A stretch of DNA of 64,000 nucleotides, from NCBI GenBank assembly GCA_003415625.1, contig PYIU01000006.1, forward strand, positions 4,154,001 to 4,218,000, read 5' to 3'. Both the position numbers and the translations under genes were made by a program. Shown here piece after piece: positions 33,905 to 45,621 of this stretch; the first letter of the stretch is position 1, and every line of letters starts with the position of its first letter. The notes below the pieces were generated by a model. It saw only the letters and a program-made list of their open reading frames with translations, did not search any database and was not told the DNA's origin. This stretch comes from Aquanectria penicillioides. Its lineage: Eukaryota; Ascomycota; Sordariomycetes; Hypocreales; Nectriaceae.

Positions 33905-35656
33905 ATGGAGCAGTCGAGCCTAAACAGTCATTTAACTCGCGACTCTCGACGTACCGGTAGTTCTAGAAATGGACGACGTCACAAACAGCGCCCTCGAAAA
34001 CCCATCAGCTGCGCGCCATGCAGACGCTCAAAACTGCGATGTGATCGGCAAATCCCGTGCGCAACTTGTTTGCGCAGGGGATCGCAGGACTTGTGTTTGT
34101 ATGAAAAGACTTGTGCAGGGTCTCTGAACTTACCCTCCCAAACCATAGACCAGCCAGCCGTGGAACACCATTCTCCATCCCAATCACATAGCAAGGTTAT
34201 GAGTCTCCAACAGCCAATCTCGCCTCAAACCCGGAACCTCGAGCCTATCCACAGCCGCTGGGACGCTGTGTTGTGTCGACCGACAATCAACCAGAGACAA
34301 CTAGATCCGACGTCTCCCAGGATTCCCTTTACCATTTCATTCGGACCGAGTGTATCGCTGGGGCAACTGTTGGAGTTACTACCACCTGCACCCCTCTGCG
34401 AATACTTTGTTTCTTGGTACTTCATGCACGCCTCCCATCTCTTTCATATTTTGCACGGCCCGACGTTCCAGAGGCAATATTCCGCCTTTTTGCGAGACTC
34501 TTCGGTTGTCAAGTTGTCCTGGCTAGCTTTGCTGTTTGCCATTTGTTCTGTAACTGTAAACGCCATTGAGTTGGATGATCCAACTCTAGTCGAGTTATCG
34601 CAGGTTTTGTATTCAGCCCGGGAGCGAGCTTCGTTGCCACAAAAGTACAGAAATGCGGCAATGGTGGCTTTGGCACAAGATCAATACCTGGTTCACTATG
34701 ACATCAGCACCCTCGAGGCTTTGCTGATATTGATCCATACCGTGTCTCACAGCGAAGGTGCTGAGCATGGCTGGGCTCTGCTTGGGACCGCGATGAATAT
34801 TGGCATTGCCCTCCGCTGTCACGTGGAATCCCCAAAGCTGAATTGCATCGAAAGAGAGAGACATCGACGTTGTTGGGCAGGGATTCAAATTCTCCATACG
34901 TATCAAGCCCTCATGTTTCGAGACATTGACCTGTCGTTCCTCACCAACATGAAAACCGTAGCACCAACAGCGGCAAACGACAGTGAAATTCATGAGGATG
35001 CCATCCAAACAGTGTCGGCTCAACTGTCATCAAGTCAACTTACTGACATGACTCTCATGAAGTATCAGATCAATCTATTTCAGCTTTCGACCAGAATATG
35101 CAGTCATATATGTGGTCCTAACCGAATGAATCAATCATTACTCAAAATATTCCACCTGGAAATATCCGAGGCGCAGCAGCGATGGGACACGGATTATTTG
35201 GTTGAGGGTGATCGAAGCATTCTAAACACCTCCACATACGCCCATTGGTGCATTCTTCAAACCTATGCACACCAGCTTTATCTACTCCTTCATCGACCGT
35301 TCCACCACTCTCAGTCCAGTCAATTTCGCCCCCAATCCAGAGATCAATGCGTTAAATCTAGTGCGGCTTTGCTGGACATTCATCGTCAGTTTTATGAACT
35401 CCCTCGACTGAAATACTACCGTTGGCTAGTCAATGGAACGATCAGTTGCAATGCTCTTCATGGAGCGGTCGCCCTGACTTCTTGCCTCCTTGACGCATCC
35501 TATGACATTGATTTTCACGAGTATCAATCCACCATAGACGCTGCTGTCCTTCGGGTAGAGGTGTTGCAAAAGACGAGCCCAGCTTGTGCAAATATTTATC
35601 CCATACTAAGAAATTTGCAGTTAGACAGACAAACCCCAGCCCGTGTGGAATTGTAA
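33905..35656 (+). CDS. Zn(II)2Cys6 transcription factor, candidate regulator of the glycan cluster
   Basis: A single intronless ORF of 583 aa. The basic N-terminus (GRRHKQRPRKP) runs into the zinc cluster SCAPCRRSKLRC...CATCLRRGSQDLC, spaced X2-X6-X5-X2-X8. A fungal-specific transcription factor domain follows: LCEYFVSWYFMHASHLFHIL, DISTLEALLILI and GWALLGTAMNIGIALRCHVE. The C-terminal half is helical with a typical AHQLYLLLHRPF segment. It is the last gene of the 24-36 kb block and lies 0.66 kb from the transporter fusion, so it may control the cluster; its targets are unknown. Confidence 0.88.
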   Translation: MEQSSLNSHLTRDSRRTGSSRNGRRHKQRPRKPISCAPCRRSKLRCDRQIPCATCLRRGSQDLCLYEKTCAGSLNLPSQTIDQPAVEHHSPSQSHSKVMSLQQPISPQTRNLEPIHSRWDAVLCRPTINQRQLDPTSPRIPFTISFGPSVSLGQLLELLPPAPLCEYFVSWYFMHASHLFHILHGPTFQRQYSAFLRDSSVVKLSWLALLFAICSVTVNAIELDDPTLVELSQVLYSARERASLPQKYRNAAMVALAQDQYLVHYDISTLEALLILIHTVSHSEGAEHGWALLGTAMNIGIALRCHVESPKLNCIERERHRRCWAGIQILHTYQALMFRDIDLSFLTNMKTVAPTAANDSEIHEDAIQTVSAQLSSSQLTDMTLMKYQINLFQLSTRICSHICGPNRMNQSLLKIFHLEISEAQQRWDTDYLVEGDRSILNTSTYAHWCILQTYAHQLYLLLHRPFHHSQSSQFRPQSRDQCVKSSAALLDIHRQFYELPRLKYYRWLVNGTISCNALHGAVALTSCLLDASYDIDFHEYQSTIDAAVLRVEVLQKTSPACANIYPILRNLQLDRQTPARVEL

Positions 35657-36414
35657 AACTGACTTGAGCAGATCGCGTTTGTCTCAGCGAGACCAACCTC
35701 AATCATTCACAAGAGAAAACGGCGAAAGTACGTTGGAAAACTGGATTAGCGGCGTTGACTGGTTTCGACCTGACACAATAGACTGGGTAAGCACAGCGTA
35801 TCCATCAAAGCGTGGGAAGACAAGACCTGACCTGAGCAGGAATTTTGGGATCGTGCATGTACCACCCTGCAAACCGAAGATAACTCGACTGCACTAGATG
35901 AAACACGTCTTGTGTAAGAAATTATGTGTTGGAAGAGGCCATGATAATCTGAAAAAGATGAACGTCGGCACATGGAACAACGTTGCATGGGGCAAATTTG
36001 TAGGCAATTACTACATGCGCTTTCAATTACCACGCTTCCTCGGTACCATCGACCGCTGTTTTAAACATTGAGACATTTTGCTACTTCCATAAACGCACTA
36101 GGGACAGTCAAGGATATCAAAATACATATTTTGGACAGTGCCGTGAATACATTTCGAGTATGACCGAGTCATCATGTTTGATGGCGATGATGGCTACCAG
36201 GCTGCACGGCGGCGACGTACCTATCTCCAGCATATAATAATTCTAGATATAAAATTATTATGGCAACGCTAAAATACCCGTTGTCTTTCTGCATATATTA
36301 CTAGCATTCATCCAATCCCAAGTAAAAATCTGCTCCAAGTCTATCAGTTGTTTTTGTGTTATTAAGCCATTGCCTTGGCGGTGTCCGCTTGGCGGGATCT
36401 TGCCGTATCAAACG
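35657..36414. other. Intergenic, no gene recognised
   Basis: Separates the zinc-cluster gene (+) from the arrestin relic (-), whose 3' ends converge. No feature recognised. Confidence 0.4.
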
Positions 36415-37710
36415 TTAAACCATGCTATATGCTGGGGGAGGAATTTCGGATCGAGCTGAACCATCATCTTCCTTTTTGTATATTGGAGGGACTTGAATTC
36501 CCTCTGAAAGGTGATGCGCAATTCCAGGACCAATCTCACCGCTTTGTAGTTCAAATATCTCCCATCCGCCAATCGGTAGCTCGGGGGAGATGAAGAGAGT
36601 TATCAGCACTGAAGCTTCATATTGCCAGGGATGTAAGCTAGACGGCCTCAACATGATATTCACATCAACGTACCTGGGTTTCAATTCCAGCACTGTCTAG
36701 GAACGTTCCGAAAAGATTCAGCGTGTGACAAATATCAATGCCACAAACGCTAAAGTCAGGAGGTCACATCCTCGCAGCTCTTGGCATTGATAGGTGTTGC
36801 TGCCAATTTCGTGATTGAGGTTCTTCACTTTCCAGCTTTAATGGCCACTCGGTCACTACTCTTTGCCATTCTCTAGTTGTTGGGTTCGGGGTGGCTTTTT
36901 GATCTATTGTATGCTTCTCGAGCAGATACAACTTAGCCCTGGTGATCCTCACATCAGGTTGAAGATTTGTGAGTTGGGCGTCAACAGGGAGCACGCCACC
37001 AAGAGCAATGGCACGGTGATCGACTGAAAGACGATAATGAATATTTCCCCCCATTTCTCTTCTGTTGTTATTGGGCCCAGAAGCTCAAATGAGGATAACA
37101 GTGAACATCTGATAATTCGAATCAGGACAAAAGTCCCCAGCTCATTCACAGAGCCTTCAGGATTATCAAATAGGATGAAAGTCTCTAGCCTATATGTCAT
37201 GTGACAAAGACTGCATCCTCTGAATGTCTCTTCTTGGTTGCCGTTGATGAAAAGTTCAAAAGGTCACTTGTAGTCTCCGTTGTTTGTCATCTCTTGATTT
37301 GATGGGTCCAACGAGAATGGTTTCCACTGATGCAACACCACACCCTTTTTTGTCCACTCGACTGGGATATCTTTCCCTATGCCGTGGTCCCTAGGTGATA
37401 GAGGTGAGAAAGCTTCCATGGGGTTATGTTCATGCAGCGACAATTAATTACTTACGCAAACGAGAACGTGCCTACCAGCCGAAGCTGCATGCCCTTGATC
37501 TTTGCATCCTGGGACGCAGATAGAGAAATATTTCCTCGAAGGTAACCGGCGCGAGCTTCTTCTCTGCACCTGCTAATACAGACGTATGGATAATCTGGAC
37601 TGCCCGAACCTAATCAGTAATGGGATTGCAAGAATGATGTCAAAGGGGACCGAGACTCACATTATTTTTCCATGAACCTGAGCTGTCCCCTTCAGCCGTC
37701 GCAAGAAGGA
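36415..37710 (-). pseudogene. Decayed alpha-arrestin (ART-like trafficking adaptor)
   Basis: Exon pieces follow the arrestin fold on the minus strand. AGYLRGNISL and KIKGMQLRLVGTFSFA come first, then an intron, VEWTKKGVVLHQWKPFSL, GDYK-stop-PFELF, MTYRLETFILFDN, HYRLSVDHRAIALGGVLPVD and RITRAKLYLLEKH. GIDICHTLNLFG, an intron, VLITLFISPELPI and a C-terminal PPPAY follow; the last is a PY motif that would recruit the Rsp5/Nedd4 ubiquitin ligase. Lesions are TGA at 37264-37266 where Trp is expected, a frameshift at a six-base homopolymer (37047-37052), and TGA at 36764-36766. The N-terminal exon is uncertain (possibly from about 37710). Intact homologues direct endocytosis of permeases. Confidence 0.75.
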
Positions 37711-38890
37711 TCGCATGCCGTAAGGCAGATATCCTCACAAGATCTGGAATCCATGGTATGAGATAATGCCCAATTATAGGCAATGGGAAGAACTAGAATA
37801 CAAATCTTCGCCTGATTGAGATAAGTAGCGTAGAATGAGAAGAGAGCACGTGTGGGGGTGGTTTGAGGGGAATGAAATGGCACAGTTATACAACCTGACG
37901 ATCCGGTGCCTGTCTCGAACCGCCAACCAAGGGTATTATCCTTAGCCTGACAAGTGTCGTCAAAGAACATCATAAGGGAGCGTTTTCAAGGCCAAAGAGG
38001 TAAGATTACATAGTTTCATGGTGGTAGGAATTCTCCCGACAGGTATTATATTCTGTTTGGTGATGTGTCATGCAATGCACCGATGGAACGCAAGCCAGGG
38101 TGCGGGTTCTCTCTCCACATCGACTCCCCTAGTGATCAATCTATATTATGGTTACATATCGTCACAATATCTTGGCGTCAAGCACTATTGTAGTGAAAAT
38201 CGTTGATGTGACCATCGCGAAGGAACAAATCGGAAACGGCTTAGTTCGGAGACGGTCGGCCTCGGAGATGGGTAACCGCATCGGAAATCGCTCCAAAGCT
38301 AAGTCGGAAACGGCTTACCAGTGGATCCATCGGAGACAGCTCATGTCGGAGATGGCGCCATCCCAGGCCACATCGGAGACAGATCAAATGTAATGGCCAG
38401 ATATTGGAGACTTTGGGTATGAGGTTACAGTGTTTCTATGTATTTGGCAAGACTGCACTTCGTGGCCTTGTGCACTTGGTGGCTTTTGTGAGAAGGTGCA
38501 CACCTCAGTTATGAATTTGCTGGTGGAGAACTTTGCAGCTGAGTTCGATGGAAGGGATGGCTATGTTACAGATCGATTTAATTTACAGAGTAGTGATTTG
38601 TAGACCTCCGTGAAGTATATTGGGACGGGAAAATTGGTAAACGATTGCTATGAAGTAGAGGGTATACGAGGACGATAGTAATGAGTGTCATATTTTTTGC
38701 ATCTCAACGAGTTTCTTTGTCATATAATTTGTCTGTCTGAGTGAAGCGTAGCAAAAGGAGAAAAAAGGAGGAAAAAAACCGAACCCTCCGCGACGATAGT
38801 TTCTATCTCACGTCCTAACACGACGGCAATTTTACATCCAACTGCCACCGAAAGGATATCAAGATCTTCACAACCCTTTCGAAGTTTTGC
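37711..38890. other. Intergenic, contains a degenerate motif array
   Basis: No gene recognised. The array at 38230-38382 is listed separately. A purine-rich tract lies near 38755-38780. Confidence 0.4.
38230..38382 (+). repeat. Array of eight TCGGARAYGG-like decamers
   Basis: Related decamers start at 38230, 38246, 38262, 38281, 38304, 38330, 38346 and 38373. All keep TCGGARA, most follow with TGG, CGG or CAG, and all lie on the same strand. The spacing is 16 bp for three of the steps and 19-27 bp otherwise. The longer unit TCGGAAACGGCTTA occurs at 38230 and again at 38304. This could be a degenerating minisatellite or a cluster of CGG-containing sites for a zinc-cluster protein. No coding role is seen. 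Confidence 0.6.
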
Positions 38891-39967
38891 TCAATTCCCT
38901 TTCCAACCAGCCTCCATTACCTCCAGCGGTGTAGTAATCTTAAGATCAGGAAACTCGGCATCGAGGGAAGGGAGATCTCTTGAAACCAGATATCTTCCGA
39001 TGGCGGCTTGATAATGAATCATGGCAAAAAAAGCTTCGTCTCCTTCACCCATTCCAATTGGAGGGAATTCGGCATGGAATGAAATCTTTCCAGATTTGAG
39101 CTTTTCCAAACTGTCAACTGCGACTTTAATTTTGCATCCTATGCTTGTTAGCCTTGAATCTTAAAGTCTTTAGGTATGTTTAGCTCACCTGAAGCCTTTT
39201 CTGCCAGCTTCAATAGATCATTGAATGAGAAAGTGTGCCCATAGATTGCACTGATCTTATTCCATTTTTCTTTGTCCATCAGACGGGCAACAAATCTGGA
39301 CATGTCTTGGGAAGTGATGAAACTAGCTTGGACATTTCCGTCTGCTGGGATCACAGCCCACTTTCTCTCCATGTTTAGGACATTAATCCAAGGCTCGAGA
39401 TGACTCTTCCAAACTGGCATTCCATAGTAGTCAAGGAACCAACCGTTGTTGATGCGGGTGTACGTTAGGTTGGTCTTCTCCAGCTGATCAATAGCCTCGA
39501 AGGTGTATCTTGATAAGGGTGATAGCTCAATGTCTCTATCATAATGATCAGTTCTGGACAGATGAATGCTGAAAGGGATGTTTACTCTTTCACGTGTAGC
39601 ATATCGAAACTACTGATAACAAATCTCTCTGTAGTAGCTGATCGCTCAGATGCGCAAATAAGATTTTTCTGAGCCCGATTCGTTTCTGGAGTGACCACAC
39701 TGAGAGCACAAATTAAAATATTGATCTCAGCCTTCTCAAAAGCCTCCGTGATGGAATTTATATCCGTGTAGTCAATTTGGAGGTGATTAATTGGTCCTTT
39801 GGAGGGTAGGTCCTAGGATTATCTTGTTAATGCCCTGTCTAGTTGAACAAATAGACGCGTACCTTTCGAGAGAGGGCGTAGATCTTGTGTTGCCCGTACT
39901 CGACGAGTCCATCCACAATGGTGCTACCGACACCCCCAGTTCCACCAGCGACCGCAATAGTCTTCAT
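38891..39967 (-). CDS. NmrA-like / isoflavone-reductase-like NAD(P)-binding protein, with one frame break
   Basis: Introns at 39813-39862 and 39139-39188 (50 bp each) join exons of an atypical short-chain reductase. The N-terminus has the nucleotide-binding motif VAGGTGGVGSTIVDG, followed by INILICALSVVTP, ERFVISSFDM and, in another frame, ERVNIPFSIHLSRTDHYDRD. Then come TRINNGWFLDYYG and the C-terminal part ending EVMEAGWKGN. One missing base near 39600-39607 (coding CTACA/CGTGAA) breaks the frame; with one base added it would be open. It could be a real lesion or a read error. Family members bind NAD(P)H and act as reductases or redox sensors; the substrate is unknown. Its promoter faces the 39968-41228 gap. 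Confidence 0.7.
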
Positions 39968-41228
39968 CTTGAGTAGTAGTGGTTGCTTCACAAGTAGGAT
40001 TACGAGGTCAGTCCGGATCGGTGCATTGGCAGTTTACGTTGAGTTCCGAAAGGTCTCTTTCTGCCGGACCGGTGCGTGTGGTGTGGATTAGGATAGTGCG
40101 TGTGGGCTTTGACTTTATTTATACCTGAAATGATATTTAGCAAGCAAATAGATGTCGAAGAGTAAAACTCAGAGAGGAGGTAGATGAAGCCATGTTCCCG
40201 GACTCGGAGGTCATGTATCACGGAATCGCCGCGGACATGTGACCAACTTACCTTGCGCCTTTGCCATTCTCCGAGCCGAGGAGCGTTGCAGCATTTAATT
40301 TAGTGCTAGTAGCATCGTAAAGATAAAAATCATCGGCTGTCAAATTACGTCAAAGGGTGCTCGGAGGAGAATGCTGGAGATGAGACCCCGAGAGTCCGAG
40401 CCGAGCCCCGCTCTGCATTGGTGGCGTCACTTGAGCCCCTCCGAGATGGAGTAATTGGCTTTTGTCAGCAGAATGCATGAAACCCTCTCAGAGTCACCAG
40501 TCAAGAACAAACATTATTCTGCTGCTTTGGGCGGAGCCGGGGGGCTGTGATATGGCCTTCTGGCAAAGTCTCGGGCGGAAATAGGAGCCAGAGTTGAGAT
40601 TCAAACTGCTCTGAACGATCTCATTAGACCAATCTGCTCCGTCACACAGCGACACGACGTGCGTTGTGTTGTTACGAGGAAAATGATCTAGGACCGACAC
40701 ACTAAATGCCCTGCCAGCTAGATATTCATGACTTAGTCTCTTGATGTGTCGTACCGCCGAATCTTCGTTTGACAATGGATAGGAATTGATCGAGCGTAGT
40801 GTGGAGATGAAGGCGAAGGAGATAATGGTATGGCAGGTAGCAATGAAATCTAATAGTGCTGAAAGTACCCCCGGCAAACTACCTTTTGCATTGGTTGAAA
40901 GAGAAAAGCAACGTTAAACCTAGAAATCGTGCATTACATATGTGCTTCCAATTCCTTCTCAGTCCAATCCTACAGCTTCCTGGCTAGCCCTTTGTCCTTG
41001 GACAGTTGATTTCCCTTGCCCGGGATTCCGACGGGAACATAATACTCCCCGCTCTAATGTTCTTTGCTATGGCGACCCATAGCTAAGACTTAGCTCCGGC
41101 TTCATTCGGAACTGGAGCTCCCAACTCAGCTGCCGCGCCATGCCACAATACTCCAAACCATCCTCAGTCGCAATCGGCGACATCTCCATTCACAGCACCT
41201 GGCTCATTGACATCAACGTCGACGGACG
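39968..41228. other. Intergenic, no gene recognised
   Basis: A minus-strand ORF (40494-40877, 127 codons) has no motif and is not supported. The region should contain the promoter of the NmrA-like gene. Confidence 0.4.
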
Positions 41229-42958
41229 ATGGCCGGACACCCAAAACAGTCACCGATAACCTCCAAACGCGGCAAGTTTACCAAATCAAGATCCGGCTGC
41301 CGAACCTGCAAGTATACAAGCTACAGTCAAGCCCGCTCCGTTGCTCCAAGCTGATTTCCTGTGCCAGACTTCGACGCATCAAATGTGATGAGGGGCGCCC
41401 AGCATGCTCACGCTGCTCAAGCACAGGCCGTACATGTGATGGATACGGTATCTGGGACACTAATCACAATCTCCTGTCTGCGAGTCCCGTCGTGTCCCTC
41501 AGGCGCCTAGCGCTGCATTGTGCTCGGCCTCGCTAAACCGACTTGAACAGTCTTGTTTCGCCTGGTTCATCAGTCGGGCAAAGAAAAAATTCCTGGCGTC
41601 CTTGCATCTGATTTCTGGAATACACTGGTTCCTCAGGTCAGTGCCAGAGAACCTGTTGTACTCAACTCTCTGATAGGCTATAGCACTGGTTTCTGCCCAC
41701 AAGAGGGGAATGCTAGCATCCGACGAGTTTTCGGGAATTCACTCGCCCGAAATGCATGAGGCCCTTTTGTTGCAGCATTACAACGCAGCTATTTATTGTT
41801 CGGCTTCGACATCACCTGACACTAGACAGCCGCGGACCAGAAGTCAGTCCAAATTACTATCATTGCATGCTTGGTCTTCATTTGCTTGAAGTTTATGCGT
41901 GGGAACTTAAAAACAGGGGCTAAGCATCTTCAAAATGGCTTACAACTACTCTCCGCACTCAAACCGCAGCCGGACAAAGGAAAGTGCACATTTGTTCTCA
42001 AGCCTCACAATCACACAATTGAAGATGGCTTTAAAGAAGCCTTCATCCGCTTGTACTTGTACTCTTCATTTTTCAACCCTCAGTTCCAGTCAGTCTCCAT
42101 CGTCGTCCAGGACAGTGGGTTCGGACGAGAGCAGTATGCCTTCCCTGCGACAAACGTGGCAAAGCAGCACTTGGACGACCTCATGAATAGGATATGCCAA
42201 CTTGGCGCAAAGTGTAATACGCCGCGATTACGTTTCCATCAAGACCTACAGCCCAGACTGGAAGATATATAGCATCGCATTCAATCAGATCTTGACGACT
42301 GGTTGAGGTTCTACAACTCTTCGCTTGCCAATCTAAGCGAAAACACTATGCTCAAAATTTACTATCGCTAAAACTACTCCCAATTTACCACACTGTTGCA
42401 CTAGTTATGGCTGGAACGTGTCTAGCGACCACTGGAGAGCTTATATACGACACTTTCAACACAAGCTTTGCCTCAGTCGTCTCACTGGTCCAGCATCTCT
42501 GGGATGGTGCTCTGCTGCAAATGGCCAATGACATATCATCTGGAACCTGTACGGAAAACTTCAGCTTTAGTGCCGACATGGGTACAATACTGCCACTGTA
42601 CCATGCAGTCCTCAAATGTCGATGTCCAAAGATTCGACACCAGGCTCTAGAGCTGCTCATCCCTGTTTCACATCAAGAAGGGATCTGAAACGGTCGGCTA
42701 GCTGCATTGATTGCAAAGAGAGTAGTTGATATTGAAGAACGGGGTTTCTATAGATGTCTTCCTCTTGAGAAATGGCCAATCAGCAACATGACCTGTGATG
42801 AGACGCTCCTCCCGGCTTTGCCACTGGCGTACAGGATCAATCACGTGTCTGTGAAGCTGTTTGACAAATTCGTCAAGAAAATCGTCTGGGCTTATGAAAG
42901 GCAATCTGGTAACGGAGAATGGATAACTGTGCAGGAAGCCATTGAGTATCCTTTTTAA
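41229..42958 (+). pseudogene. Decayed Zn(II)2Cys6 transcription factor
   Basis: The start MAGHPKQSPITSKRGKFTK joins through a 56-bp intron (41312-41367) to give a complete zinc cluster, GCRTCKLRRIKC...CSRCSSTGRTC (X2-X6-X6-X2-X6). Downstream segments fit the fungal regulatory domain but change frame repeatedly: LNRLEQSCFAWFISRAKK, KIPGVLASDFWNTLVPQ, HEALLLQHYNAAIY, FICLKFMRGNLKTGAKHLQ, then GTCLATTGELIYD and ALELLIPVSHQEG. At least four indels are needed, including one base at an A6 run (41584-41589) and one at a CCC (41486-41488), as well as stops near 42270 and 42688. The order of domains is complete, so the decay is by small lesions rather than deletion. Confidence 0.8.
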
Positions 42959-43593
42959 CCGACTTGCTACATGGCAGATTACTGTGTGCTAGTCTCCATA
43001 CCGATTGCACGCTGAAACTTTGTACGTTATATCCGAGGATGCACATGGGTGTTCAGTGATTTTGGGTCTTATTGGTGGTGCTGCTGCAATCGGTCGCTAC
43101 TTCGAACACTATAACAATTCTATCTAATCATTGGAAGGTCTCAACTGACAAGAATGTAGTGCTATTGAGGGTATAAAGGCAGCCGTAATGGGTTTGTCTA
43201 GGGCCATCGTACCGGTGATTTGGCCTTTAATGCACCTCGCGTGGTAAGACGGCACCTTTTAAGAACGCACTCGACCTTAACAAGGCAAAAGTCCTGACCC
43301 TAGCGAAACAGATGTGGATCAAGTCAAAATGAATTGTCTTCCGCGGAGCCTTCGCTGACAAATTTACCGTCGAGCTCCACGTCACGACCTCATAGTAGCA
43401 TTATCTTGAGACGATATTCCTAGGGGTAAAGCATAAATATGGGTGTTGGTCCCCTTTTCCTGCAGGTCTCTCTCTCTTCCTACACCCATCCGAGGCATTC
43501 AGTTATCCTGGGGAACATCAAACCTAGGGTGCAATTCTGAATTCACTCACGCCTACTATTGCTCATTCTTATAATCACGTCTCCAACACGAAC
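42959..43593. other. Intergenic upstream of the SDR gene
   Basis: No gene recognised. It contains the SDR promoter, with a pyrimidine-rich stretch at about 43445-43490. Confidence 0.4.
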
Positions 43594-44545
43594 ATGGCGT
43601 CCCCTCCTTTGCCCAGCTTCGTTTCCTTCACCAAGACGTGGCACAACAAGCCATATCCATTCATCTCACCCACGCGCCCCGAGCTCTCGGTAGCCGGCAA
43701 GAATGTCGTCGTCACAGGTGGAGGCACAGGGATTGGAAAGGCCATCGCCGTCGCCTTTGCCCAAGCAGGCGCCAAGTCGGTTGCTATTGTTGGGCGTCGA
43801 CTGGATCGCCTCGAGTCTGCGGCGGACGCCATCAAACAGGCCGGCCCTTCCACTGAGGTTGTCGTAGAGGCTGGCGATGTCACCAAGAGCGATTCCATTA
43901 AGACAGCCCTGAAGAATATTGTCGACAAAGTCGGCAAGATTGACATATTTTCTTCCAACGCAGGCGTGCTCCCTGAAGAGGCTCCAGTGTATGGCTATAA
44001 CGAGGATGAGTTCCGGCGCGGCTTTGAAGTCAACGTCCTTGGTGCTTTCAACTCGCTGCAAGCATTTGTTCCACTGGCGGCTCCCGGCGCCAAGCTCCTC
44101 AATACAGGATCGGGCATTGGACACTGGGCTCCGTTGCCAGAAGTACCGGGGGTGTTCAGTTATGCGGCCACGAAGGCAGCCGCCCTGAAGATGTTCGATT
44201 ACTTTGCATCTGAGAACCCGGAGATCCATGTCGTGAGCATCCAGCCTGGCATCATTGCCACAGACATCAACCCTAATATTACTACTGGAGCAGACACAGG
44301 TAAGCATGTCCTCCTTCAATCTGTAGTTGCGATAGACGGGTGTTCCATCTATTGCTTGAGAACTAATAATTGTTTTAGTTGAGCTGCCTGCTGAGTTCCT
44401 CGTGTGGCTTGCGTCGGAAGAGGCCAAGTTTCTGAGGGGCAAGTTTGTCTGGGCGAATTGGGATGCACAAGAGCTTATGGGTCGGGCAGAGGAGATCCAA
44501 GGTTCCATGCTATTGAGGGTAGGTCTGAATGGTGTTGACATTTAA
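43594..44545 (+). CDS. Classical short-chain dehydrogenase/reductase (SDR)
   Basis: Two exons (43594-44299, 44379-44545; intron 79 bp, GTAAGC) give 290 aa. Motifs are complete: the cofactor loop VVTGGGTGIGKAIA (TGxxxGxG), GDVTKSD, the SSNAGVLPEE turn (NAG), the active-site serine region LLNTGSGIGHW, and YAATKAAALK with the catalytic Tyr and Lys. IQPGIIATDI follows. The arginine in VGRRLDR after the second strand suggests NADP(H). After the intron the C-terminus reads VELPAEFLVWLASEEAKFLRG. The protein is cytosolic, of unknown substrate, and intact. No biosynthetic partner lies adjacent. Confidence 0.9.
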
Positions 44546-45621
44546 AACGCGACTGTGCTGGTATGGAGCAGAGTTCGTGAGAAATTATGTAGAGATGACA
44601 TAACGCACACCTTGAGTAGAAAGAAAATACCATATGGGGTTAACCAGGCCGAAGGCCACCGATGTGACTTGCCGATGCAAGATACTGTGATTTTTTATGC
44701 TTTCCTCCTTGTTCTTAGTTTGTTGAAACCTTCTTATTGCTACCAAGGGAGAAAGGCTATGATCTTGGATGACACAACTATGTTGGGTCAAATGGAAGCA
44801 TATTGGTGGACAAGTTCTTCTATATGTTGAATTGATAAATGAAAAGGTAAGATTACTCGAGGTTGACAGAATAAATACAAGCGTAGTCTGATCCTTCAGC
44901 AGAATTTACAAAGCTCCAAATTTAGCCCGCTCCTCGTCAGACTCAGCAATGTAATTAATTGTCCACTGCCATAAATCATCTTGCTTCTCAACGACATAAC
45001 TATCTTTACTCGAATCTATCATTTTGAGACCTTCAAAATACTAACCGCTTATGCCATCCACATCCTCCCCAACTGCAAGTCAAGCCAGCGCTGCTCCGGA
45101 CTCTGCTGGCGTGTGGGTGTTTGGTGTCACAGCCAGCCGCAGCAACGGGATCATACCAGGCATCACACGTAACCACAGAAATCGCTCAACAGCGCTGGAA
45201 ATGCGGTATGAGCCTTTTGATAGGCGTATGTACAGTGCAAAGCACTGCCTCATGCCGGGGAAACCTCGGTGGACGATAGTAATGACACCAAAGCTGGGAT
45301 AGTCTAAGCTAGAGGTGCCCTTTGAATGATGCATACCAAGTTATGGTCCATCTTTGATTCGGCTATAAAAGGCTACTGTATGCAATAACCTTTCCCGTAG
45401 TCCATACATTAGACCATTTTGTGGCCTTCTGCTGGGTTCGCATATTCTTGCCCATCCTTCCACAACTTGTCCAACGTTGAGCCTACACCAAGTCAAACCA
45501 GTCACGAACTTTTTCCAGTATTGGTTGTTAAGGGGCAGTGTCGAAGGATTTTACTACGTGACTGAAACAAACATGAAATTAGAGCTCTGGGAGGTTTCTA
45601 ATTCGAGTCGACTGGCGCGTC
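44546..45621. other. Intergenic, no gene recognised
   Basis: The 3' ends of the SDR and the CorA-like gene converge here. A minus-strand ORF at 45080-45334 lacks any recognisable motif. Confidence 0.4.

Noticed and set aside
40494..40877. 127-codon ORF (-)
   Set aside because: No domain; lies in a probable promoter region between divergent genes.
43666..44541. 291-codon ORF antisense to the SDR gene
   Set aside because: A shadow of the SDR coding strand: the SDR motifs are complete on the plus strand and the antisense has none.
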